A stretch of DNA of 7,345 nucleotides from NCBI RefSeq assembly GCF_938018145.1, contig NZ_CALIII010000270.1, positions 1 through 7,345 on the forward strand, given 5' to 3'. Shown here piece by piece: positions 1 through 5,686 of this stretch. The stretch is from an uncultured Campylobacter sp. (lineage in GTDB: Bacteria; Campylobacterota; Campylobacteria; Campylobacterales; Campylobacteraceae). The first letter of the stretch is position 1; every line of letters begins with the position of its first letter. The translations under genes and the position numbers were made by a program. The notes under the pieces are model-generated. The model did not search any database. It was given only the letters and a program-made list of their open reading frames with translations, and was not told where the DNA came from.

Positions 1-86
1 TCAAATTTGTGTTCATCCGGGCTGTCAAATTTTGTATCATTGGGCTGCGGGTCAAATTTGCTAGCGTCAAATTTGCCCTCAAATTT
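1..86 (-). repeat. In-frame TCAAATTT/AAATTTGA repeat encoding KFD/KFE units
   Basis: TCAAATTT occurs on the plus strand at 1-8, 25-32, 52-59, 67-74 and 79-86. The spacings are 24, 27, 15 and 12 bp, all multiples of three. On the coding (minus) strand each copy is therefore read as AAA-TTT-GA(C/G), giving Lys-Phe-Asp/Glu at residues 130-132, 134-136, 139-141, 148-150 and 156-158. The sequence between copies is not conserved, so this is a dispersed short-word repeat and not a tandem duplication. It may continue past the window edge. Confidence 0.75.
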
Positions 87-473
87 AGCGCCGTAAAGGT
101 GCGAGTTTTGCCCGTCTGCGCTCAAATTTAAGCCGTCAAAAAACTCTGAATCGCCTGCAAAGCGTCTTAAATTTACGCCCTTTAAATTTGGCTCAAATTT
201 GATGCGGTAAACCTCGCCCAGCAGCCTAAACTCGTCCTCGCGCGGCAAATTTGATAGCGTTTTCTCGTGAGCTGATTTTAGCCATTCGTAGTGTTTTTGC
301 ACGAATTCTAGCGCATATTTTTGCGCGGCGTAAAAGGGCAGCGAGACTGAGATCTCGCCGGTTTTAGCGACCTTTAGCCTGGTTGTTTTGACGCCTTTTT
401 TAAAATTTAGCGCGACGTCAAATTCGCCGCATTTTACGCAAACGGTTTTTACACGAGGCGTTTTGATTGCCAT
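1..473 (-). CDS. YgjP-like (DUF45, M48-type) metal-dependent hydrolase, 5' part only
   Basis: An open frame of 157 codons starts at ATG 471-473 and is still open at position 1, so the C-terminal part is outside the window. Residues 26-66 (KGVKTTRLKVAKTGEISVSL, then a helix ending YEWL) resemble the start of the YgjP/COG1451 family: a basic 'R-x-x-R-x-x-L' strand, a 'G-x-V-x-V-x-x-P' strand, and a helix ending in W[IL]. LLGEVYRIKFE (residues 84-94) fits the next family strand. The catalytic HExxH motif expected in this family would lie beyond the left edge, so enzymatic competence cannot be judged. A GGAG ribosome site lies 9 nt before the ATG. The gene overlaps the MATE gene 3' end by 25 bp and is probably co-transcribed with it. 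Residues 130-157 are a low-complexity KFD/KFE repeat that I would not expect in the family. A CxxC pair sits at C12/C15. The family assignment is fairly confident; the substrate is unknown. Confidence 0.72.
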   Translation of the reverse strand, partial: MAIKTPRVKTVCVKCGEFDVALNFKKGVKTTRLKVAKTGEISVSLPFYAAQKYALEFVQKHYEWLKSAHEKTLSNLPREDEFRLLGEVYRIKFEPNLKGVNLRRFAGDSEFFDGLNLSADGQNSHLYGAKFEGKFDASKFDPQPNDTKFDSPDEHKF

Positions 474-1768
474 TTTCTGCTTCTCCAGCGCCAGGTATTT
501 ACGAGTCCGCGCAGCCACTCGTCAGCGGTAAATCCGATCCAAACGCCGATGATCCCCATGCTTTGCACGATACCCAGATAGTATCCTAGCGGCAAGCTCA
601 CGCCCCACATAAACACCGCGCCCGTCATCAGTGGAAATTTAGCATCCCCGCTCGCGCGCAGGGCGTTTACGATAACGATGTTAAAGGTTCGCCCCGTCTC
701 AAGCGCGATAGAAAGCGTAAAAAGCGGCAGCATGACGGCCTTTAGCTCCTCGGTCAAATTTAGCCGCTCCATGATTTCAAATTTGCCAAAATACGCCGCC
801 AAAACGACCGCGAGAGTCGCGATAAAGCCGATGCGAAGCGCGCGGAAAGTGCGCGAGTAGGCCTCGTCAAATCTCATCGCGCCGACTAGGTGGCCGACGA
901 TGACCTCGTTTGCCACGCTGATGCTGGCTCCGCAAAGCAGGATTAAAAGCGTGATCTGAAAGTAGATGGTCTGCACGTTTAGGCTGGCTTCGCCCATGCT
1001 CGCTACAAAGCCAAAAGCCACCATATACTGCGCCATCCAGAGCAAATTTTCGCCCGCGCTCGGAAGCCCGACGGATAAAATTTTACGCAAAATGGCAAAC
1101 GGCAGGCTAAATAGACGTTTAAAGAAAATATTAACTTTGGCGTAGCGGGTCAGTATTAAAAATAGCACGATAACGCCCACTAGCCTTCCGACGACGGTCG
1201 AAACCGCGACGCCGTAAAGGCCGTAGTTTGGCAGTCCTAGCCAGCCAAAAAGCGCGATAGCGTTGCCGCAAAGGGTGATGACGTTCATGAGTAGGGAAAC
1301 TAGCATGACGGCGGTAGCGAAGTTGTAAACGCGAAGTACTGCTGCAAGCACCATGCCGATGCCGTCAAAGGCTAGCGCGATACCGAGCATATGCAAGTAG
1401 CCAAAGCTCTGGGCGCGAAGCTGCTCGGGGACGTTTAAAAGCTCTAAAATCTCAAATCCGAAAAAGTAAATAAAAACCGCGCTACCAAGCCCGATGATCG
1501 TATTAAACGTGATGCTAGCGTGTATGACGCGTTTGGCTAGGTTGTGATTTCGCGCGCCTAGAGCCTGCGCGACTACGACCGAACAGCCGACGCTCAAAAA
1601 GTTAAAGATCGTCATAAATAAATCCATGACTTGATTGCCCGCGCCCATAGCGCCCACTAAATGGACGCTGACCTTAGTCACCATGTAGGTGTTTATGATG
1701 AGCGTCACGAAGTGCAAAAACATATCTAAAAATATCGGGATAGTGAGCTTTTTGAGCGATAAATTCAT
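449..1768 (-). CDS. MATE-family efflux transporter (12 membrane helices)
   Basis: This 439-residue inner-membrane protein should export drugs or metabolites in exchange for H+ or Na+. Its length matches the family (about 440-470). Two MatE repeats are visible. The first, about residues 6-165, contains GAGNQVMDLF and the AQALGARN loop typical of the family. The second, about 225-385, begins GLPSAGENLL (P236, E240) and contains VANEVIVGHLVGA. A late ALETGRTFN segment (E357, R360) is followed by NALRASGDAKFP, and the C-terminus WRWRSRKWQ is basic and probably cytoplasmic. The start is ATG 1766-1768, with an AGAG ribosome site just upstream and a TATAAT box at 1807-1812. By hand alignment with Vibrio NorM, the acidic coupling positions D36, E255 and D371 are N26, W244 and R360 here, so coupling probably uses other residues. 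The substrate cannot be read from sequence. It is divergent from the NSS transporter and overlaps the downstream hydrolase gene. Confidence 0.92.
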   Translation of the reverse strand: MNLSLKKLTIPIFLDMFLHFVTLIINTYMVTKVSVHLVGAMGAGNQVMDLFMTIFNFLSVGCSVVVAQALGARNHNLAKRVIHASITFNTIIGLGSAVFIYFFGFEILELLNVPEQLRAQSFGYLHMLGIALAFDGIGMVLAAVLRVYNFATAVMLVSLLMNVITLCGNAIALFGWLGLPNYGLYGVAVSTVVGRLVGVIVLFLILTRYAKVNIFFKRLFSLPFAILRKILSVGLPSAGENLLWMAQYMVAFGFVASMGEASLNVQTIYFQITLLILLCGASISVANEVIVGHLVGAMRFDEAYSRTFRALRIGFIATLAVVLAAYFGKFEIMERLNLTEELKAVMLPLFTLSIALETGRTFNIVIVNALRASGDAKFPLMTGAVFMWGVSLPLGYYLGIVQSMGIIGVWIGFTADEWLRGLVNTWRWRSRKWQSKRLV

Positions 1769-1806
1769 AATTTCTCTTTTGTAACGTGGATTTTAGATAA
1801 CGCGCG

Positions 1807-1812
1807 ATTATA
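1807..1812 (-). promoter_or_regulatory. -10 box of the MATE gene promoter
   Basis: Read on the minus strand, this is a perfect TATAAT preceded by a T-rich stretch and GGG. There is no convincing -35 hexamer, which is usual for Campylobacter sigma-70 promoters. The inferred transcription start is near position 1800, giving a leader of about 30 nt before ATG 1768. Confidence 0.65.
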
Positions 1813-1857
1813 CCCAAATATAAATTTAAAGCGTTTTAAGGCGGCGCGGCGCGTTTT

Positions 1858-1871
1858 CCCTGCGAGCAGGG
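1858..1871. promoter_or_regulatory. Perfect 14-bp dyad in the divergent promoter region (candidate operator)
   Basis: CCCTGCGAGCAGGG is a perfect inverted repeat with 6-bp arms and a 2-bp centre. It lies in a GC-rich block between the two divergent -10 boxes. Its centre (1864.5) is about 46 bp upstream of the inferred plus-strand transcription start and about 64 bp upstream of the inferred minus-strand start, so a bound regulator could affect one or both genes. It could also form a short RNA hairpin (5-bp stem, CGAG loop), but no gene reads into it on the plus strand for it to terminate. The regulator is unknown. Confidence 0.45.
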
Positions 1872-1898
1872 CATAATCTTTTTATTAGCTTAATCAAG

Positions 1899-1904
1899 TA
1901 TAAT
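1899..1904 (+). promoter_or_regulatory. -10 box of the NSS transporter / uup operon promoter
   Basis: A perfect TATAAT lies downstream of an A/T-rich stretch (about 1875-1898), as in Campylobacter sigma-70 promoters that lack a -35 box. The expected transcription start is about 1911. The in-frame TTG at 1904 begins on the last base of this box and would not be in the transcript, which favours ATG 1934 as the start of the following gene. Confidence 0.65.
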
Positions 1905-1933
1905 TGAAAAAATTTAATCTAAACGGATATCAA

Positions 1934-3247
1934 ATGCACAAAACAAATTTCACGTCACGCTGGGCGTTTATCATCGCTTGCGTGGGCTCGGCTATCGGTA
2001 TGGCCAACGTCTGGGGGTTTCCTTATAAGGTCGGTACGAACGGCGGCGGCGCGTTTTTGCTCGTTTATCTGTTTTTTATCGCGATATTTTCCTATGTGGG
2101 GCTATCTGCCGAGTACGCTATCGGCAGACGCGCTAAAACCGGCACGCTAGGCTCATACGAATACGCGTGGAAGAGCCGAAACTGGGGCACTTTCGGTAAA
2201 ATTTTAGGCTGGATACCGCTAGCTGGCTCGATGTGTATCGCTATCGGCTACGCTGTCATCATCGCATACGTTTTAAAGGCGCTATTTCAGGCGGTCACGG
2301 GCTCGCTGATGACGGTGGATACGAACACTTGGTTTGAGTCCTTTGCGCTTTCGTCCTATTCTGTCGTGCCGTTTCACTTTATCGTCGTTGCAGGTACGTT
2401 AATTACGCTATTTTTCGGCGCGCACAGTATCGAAAAGACAAATAAAATCATGATGCCGCTTTTTTTCGTGCTATTTTTTATCCTCGCTATCAGAGTGGCG
2501 TTTTTAGACGGGGCGTTTGGCGGGTATAAATTCGTCTTTCACAGCGACTGGGGCAAGCTAGCTGATCCTATGGTGTGGGTTGCGGCGATGGGACAGGCCT
2601 TTTTCTCGCTATCTATCACGGGCTCTGGTATGATCGTTTATGGCGCGTATCTATCAAAGGACGAGGACGTCGTCGATAGCGCGCAAAAGACGGCGATCTT
2701 TGATACGATCGCTGCGATGACGGCGGCGCTTGTTATGCTGCCTGCGGTATTTGCCTACGGTATGGATCCGGCGGCGGGGCCCGGGTTACTTTTCGTAACG
2801 CTGCCTAAAATTTTACAAGACATGCCCGGCGGTCAAATTTTCGCGATTATTTTATTTACGGCGGTGATTTTTGGCGGCGTGACCTCGCTGCAAAATATGT
2901 TCGAAGCAGTCGCCGAGTCGATAATGCACAAATTTCCTAGCCTAAAGCGCGGCGTCGTGCTAATCGCGCTTTGCATAATATGCTTTGGCATAGGCGTAAA
3001 TATGGAAGCCATAACTAGCTGGGGGCCGTGGATGGACTTCGTGTCGATCTATATCATCCCTATCGGCGCGGTGATCGGCGCGGTGTCGTGGTTTTGGGTC
3101 ATCAAAAAAGAAGAGATCATGGACGAGATCAACACTGGCGCGGCAAAAAAGCAAGGCGCGTTTTGGTATTTTACGGGCAGATATATCTACGTGCCGATGG
3201 CGCTTACGCTTTGTATCATCGCGCTTAGCATGCATATCTCGTTTTAA
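1934..3247 (+). CDS. Sodium-dependent transporter, NSS/SNF family (LeuT fold, 11 helices)
   Basis: From ATG 1934 this is a 437-residue inner-membrane Na+ symporter, probably for an amino acid or similar amine. The LeuT-fold marks are clear. The unwound helix 1 reads GSAIGMANVWGFPY (residues 18-31; N25 aligns with LeuT sodium ligand N27). It is followed by NGGGAF and by the EYAIGR end of helix 2. Helix 6 contains FSLSITGSGMIVYGAYL. Helix 8 has T317-S318, matching LeuT Na2 ligands T354/S355. D368 (MDF) aligns with outer-gate D404. Its partner, LeuT R30, is Gly28 here. The protein stops after the eleventh helix, as in many bacterial members. ATG 1934 is preferred over in-frame TTG 1904 because TATAAT covers 1899-1904 and because MHKTNFTSRW is the expected short N-terminus; only a weak GGA site (1925-1927) precedes it. 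It is the first gene of a plus-strand operon, 9 bp before uup. The substrate is unresolved. Confidence 0.93.
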   Translation: MHKTNFTSRWAFIIACVGSAIGMANVWGFPYKVGTNGGGAFLLVYLFFIAIFSYVGLSAEYAIGRRAKTGTLGSYEYAWKSRNWGTFGKILGWIPLAGSMCIAIGYAVIIAYVLKALFQAVTGSLMTVDTNTWFESFALSSYSVVPFHFIVVAGTLITLFFGAHSIEKTNKIMMPLFFVLFFILAIRVAFLDGAFGGYKFVFHSDWGKLADPMVWVAAMGQAFFSLSITGSGMIVYGAYLSKDEDVVDSAQKTAIFDTIAAMTAALVMLPAVFAYGMDPAAGPGLLFVTLPKILQDMPGGQIFAIILFTAVIFGGVTSLQNMFEAVAESIMHKFPSLKRGVVLIALCIICFGIGVNMEAITSWGPWMDFVSIYIIPIGAVIGAVSWFWVIKKEEIMDEINTGAAKKQGAFWYFTGRYIYVPMALTLCIIALSMHISF

Positions 3248-3249
3248 GG
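3246..3249 (+). promoter_or_regulatory. Ribosome binding site for the GTG start of uup
   Basis: AAGG overlaps the TAA stop of the transporter gene and lies 7 nt before GTG 3257. The overlap of stop and ribosome site, with a 9-bp gap between the genes, suggests translational coupling. It also supports GTG as the true start. Confidence 0.55.
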
Positions 3250-3256
3250 CTCGCGC

Positions 3257-5197
3257 GTGGCTCTAATCGACCTTATCGACGTTAGTAAAAAATTCGGTCC
3301 GAATGAAATTTTAAACAAAATAAGCCTCAGCGTAAACGAGCGCGAGCGTATCGCTATCATCGGCAAAAACGGCAGCGGCAAAAGCACGCTGATGAAGCTA
3401 GTCGCGGGCGCGCTAGAGCCTGATAGCGGCAGGCGTATCCTGCAAGGCGGCGTAAAAGTAGAAATGCTCGCGCAAAATCCCAAATTTGACGATGCGGCGA
3501 CGGTAAAAGACGCGCTAAATTTGGAGCTAAAAGAAATTTTCGACGCGCGCGACGAGTATGCCGCGGTGTTAGAAGCGCTCGGCCGCGATCCGCACAACAA
3601 AGAGCTAAACGCGAGGCAAGACGAACTAATCAAATTTATCGAAGCAAAAGACGGCTGGCAGATCGAGCGCAAGATCGAGCGCGTGCTGGAGGAGTTTAAG
3701 CTAAAAGAGTACGAAAACCGCGCTGTCGCAAGCCTCAGCGGAGGCGAGATACGCCGCGTAGCTCTGGGCGCTTTGATCCTTAAAAGGCCCGATATTTTGA
3801 TGCTTGACGAGCCTACGAACCACCTTGACATCTATATGGTGAGATTTTTAGAGGATATGCTAAAAAGCTCGCGCCAGACGATAGTTTTTATCTCGCACGA
3901 TCGCTACTTTATCGACGCGCTAGCAACTAGAAGCGTCGAGATCGAGGAGGGCGCGCTGGCGTCATTTGACGGTGGTTACGCAAACTATCTAGCTAAAAAA
4001 GAGGAAATCCTAGCCAGCCTAGCTAAATCTCACGAGACGCTGTTAAAACAGCTAAAAGCCGAGGAAGAGTGGCTGCGCCGCGGCGTCAAAGCGCGTCTAA
4101 AACGCAACGAAGGGCGCAAAGAGCGAGTGCTAGCCATGCGCGAAGAGGCTAAGAAAAATCCGGGCGTGATACGCCGCGTTAGGCTCGAGCTTGAGCGCGC
4201 GAGTAAAAATTTTAACCAAACGCAAAGCGTAAACCGCAAAAAGATGCTCTTTGAGATCAAGCAATTAAGCAAAACTATCGGCAGCAAGCAGCTTTTTAGT
4301 GATTTTAACGCGCGCGTTTTGCAAGGCGAGCGTATCGCGATAGTCGGACGAAACGGCAGCGGCAAAAGCACTCTTATTAAAATTTTACTCGGGTTTGAAA
4401 AGCCAAGCAGCGGCGAGATCAAGCGCGGCGAGGTGCGAGTGGGATACTTTGATCAGTCTAGAAGCGCGCTGGATGACGATAAGAGTCTCATCGAGACCTT
4501 TTGCCCAAACGGCGGCGATCACGTCATGGTGCGTGGGCGAAATATGCACGTTTACGGCTACCTTAAAAATTTCCTATTTCCTAAAGAATTCCTCGATAAA
4601 CCCATCGGCGTTCTAAGTGGCGGCGAGAAAAACCGCGTTGCGCTCGCGCTGCTTTTTAGCAAGGAGTACGACGTGCTCGTGCTAGATGAGCCGACAAACG
4701 ACCTGGATATCGCAACTATCAACATCCTTGAAGACTACCTGCAAAGCTTTGAAGGCGCCATAATCATCGTGAGCCACGACCGCTACTTTGTCGATAAGAT
4801 CGCGCACAAACTATGGGCCTTTGAGGGCACTCAAATAGAGGTGCTACATCAAGAATACAGCGTCTATCTCGAGCTAGAAGACGAATTAGCCGAGCTTGGT
4901 AAATTTGAAGCAAGCCTGGCAAGCGAAGCCGAGCAAGCGCAAAAACAAAAGAGCAAAACCGGCGCGAAGCTAAGCTACAAGCAAACGCAAATTTTATCCT
5001 CGCACCCCGAAAAAATCGCCGCGCTAGAGGCCAAGATAAAAGAGCTAAACGCCGGCCTTAGCGATCCTAAAATCTATCAGCAAATCGGCCTAACCGCGCT
5101 TTATAACGACCTAGAAGCGGCCAAAAGCGAGCTTGAAACGTTAGAGAACGAATACTTTGAAGTCTTGGAAATCGCCGAAAATTTGGAGCAAATTTGA
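3257..5197 (+). CDS. uup: ABC-F ATPase, Uup type
   Basis: This 646-residue soluble protein has two ABC ATPase domains and no membrane domain. ABC-F proteins act on ribosomes or nucleic acids rather than as transporters; E. coli Uup (about 635 aa) is linked to transposon excision, branched DNA intermediates and ribosome function. Domain 1: Walker A GKNGSGKST at 36-44, signature LSGGE at 160-164, Walker B ILMLDEP with D184/E185, switch H214. The linker has WLRRGVKARLKRNEGR (starting near residue 272), a basic motif typical of Uup rather than EttA. Domain 2: Walker A GRNGSGKST at 364-372, signature LSGGE at 453-457, Walker B VLVLDEP with D477/E478, H507. The last ~80 residues form a Glu/Lys/Leu-rich coiled coil, matching the DNA-binding C-terminal domain of Uup. 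Both sites look catalytically intact. It starts at GTG with AAGG 7 nt upstream. The TGA stop overlaps the next start as TTGA. Confidence 0.93.
   Translation: MALIDLIDVSKKFGPNEILNKISLSVNERERIAIIGKNGSGKSTLMKLVAGALEPDSGRRILQGGVKVEMLAQNPKFDDAATVKDALNLELKEIFDARDEYAAVLEALGRDPHNKELNARQDELIKFIEAKDGWQIERKIERVLEEFKLKEYENRAVASLSGGEIRRVALGALILKRPDILMLDEPTNHLDIYMVRFLEDMLKSSRQTIVFISHDRYFIDALATRSVEIEEGALASFDGGYANYLAKKEEILASLAKSHETLLKQLKAEEEWLRRGVKARLKRNEGRKERVLAMREEAKKNPGVIRRVRLELERASKNFNQTQSVNRKKMLFEIKQLSKTIGSKQLFSDFNARVLQGERIAIVGRNGSGKSTLIKILLGFEKPSSGEIKRGEVRVGYFDQSRSALDDDKSLIETFCPNGGDHVMVRGRNMHVYGYLKNFLFPKEFLDKPIGVLSGGEKNRVALALLFSKEYDVLVLDEPTNDLDIATINILEDYLQSFEGAIIIVSHDRYFVDKIAHKLWAFEGTQIEVLHQEYSVYLELEDELAELGKFEASLASEAEQAQKQKSKTGAKLSYKQTQILSSHPEKIAALEAKIKELNAGLSDPKIYQQIGLTALYNDLEAAKSELETLENEYFEVLEIAENLEQI
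5185..5188 (+). promoter_or_regulatory. Ribosome binding site for the TTG start at 5194
   Basis: GGAG lies inside the last codons of uup, 5 nt before TTG 5194. The TTG overlaps the uup TGA as TTGA (5194-5197), a stop-start arrangement expected to couple translation. The site decides the start of the next gene, which has no ATG at its N-terminus. Confidence 0.65.
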
Positions 5198-5640
5198 AAA
5201 AATTAACTAAAACGGGCAGAGTTAGCGCTCTAAATTTACGTACGATTAAGCGAGACGAGTTCATCGGCGCTAGTTTTGAGCTGGACGGGATTAAATTTAG
5301 CGGCGTTTTTTCGGCGGATTTTAGTCTGGAACAGGGCGATCTCGTGCGCGTAGAGTACGAAAGAGACGGCTTTATAAATAGAATAACCCTGCTTGAAACC
5401 CTGGCTAAAAATAGCGAAAATAAGAGCAAGACGGCAAAAATTATAAACATTGCGGTTTTTATCTCGCTGACGCTTCTTGCTCTTTGTATCGCGGGCGGAG
5501 TGATTTTTTCTTTGATTACGGGCAGATTTGAGATTCGCGATTTTACCGATATTATTCGGCTTATTTGTATTTGCTTCCTTGTCTGGTCGCTAGCTTACCA
5601 TGCGATAGGAAAATTTAAAATTTTGAGGCATTTTGCGTAA
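5194..5640 (+). CDS. Hypothetical membrane protein, soluble N-terminal domain plus two helices
   Basis: I do not recognise this 148-residue protein. Residues 1-78 are polar and strand-rich (ASFELDGIKFSGVFSADF, then GDLVRVEYERDGFINRI), suggesting a small beta-barrel or OB-like domain. Two hydrophobic helices follow at about 84-110 and 121-140, and a short basic tail ends the protein. There is no signal peptide, so the N-terminal domain is probably cytoplasmic, with both ends inside. The TTG start is supported by GGAG 5 nt upstream and by the TTGA overlap with uup. The coding sequence looks more AT-rich than uup. A soluble strand domain followed by C-terminal helices is loosely reminiscent of small proteins annotated as putative type VI effectors, but no secretion genes are present and I do not call it that. 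Coupling to uup implies co-expression, not necessarily shared function. Confidence 0.75.
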   Translation: MKKLTKTGRVSALNLRTIKRDEFIGASFELDGIKFSGVFSADFSLEQGDLVRVEYERDGFINRITLLETLAKNSENKSKTAKIINIAVFISLTLLALCIAGGVIFSLITGRFEIRDFTDIIRLICICFLVWSLAYHAIGKFKILRHFA

Positions 5641-5676
5641 AATTTGAGTTCGATAAACATCAGAGCTTCTAAAAAT

Positions 5677-5682
5677 AGGCGG
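5677..5682 (+). promoter_or_regulatory. Ribosome binding site for the TTG start at 5687
   Basis: AGGCGG precedes TTG 5687, with 7 nt between AGG and the start codon. The first in-frame ATG (5756) would begin at residue 24, inside the N-terminal membrane helix, and would remove the anchor, so TTG is the better start. Confidence 0.5.
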
Positions 5683-5686
5683 CACT

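Noticed and set aside
678..860. 60-codon plus-strand frame inside the MATE gene
   Set aside because: It lies opposite a clear MATE coding sequence, has a Ser/Arg/Lys-rich composition with no domain, and no ribosome site; it is a shadow.
1904..1933. TTG 1904 as the start of the NSS transporter
   Set aside because: It begins on the last base of a perfect TATAAT (1899-1904) and adds ten residues not expected in the family.
2960..3235. 91-codon minus-strand frame, with a 66-codon plus-strand frame at 3028-3228
   Set aside because: Both overlap the conserved 3' end of the NSS transporter, are rich in Arg, His and Asp, and show no domain. They reflect codon bias.
3244..3831. 195-codon minus-strand frame opposite uup
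   Set aside because: Serine-rich translation opposite the first ABC domain. Motif conservation is all on the plus strand.
4030..4422. 130-codon minus-strand frame and a 73-codon plus-strand frame (4395-4616) within uup
   Set aside because: Both lie in alternative frames across the linker and second Walker A of uup and have no plausible protein features.
5067..5450. 127-codon minus-strand frame across the uup/148-residue junction
   Set aside because: It is antisense to two supported genes, with Phe/Ser/Arg-rich composition and no supporting promoter or homology.
5194..5640. Type VI secretion effector annotation for the 148-residue protein
   Set aside because: The resemblance is only a strand domain followed by helices. 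No secretion, immunity or PAAR/VgrG gene lies nearby.
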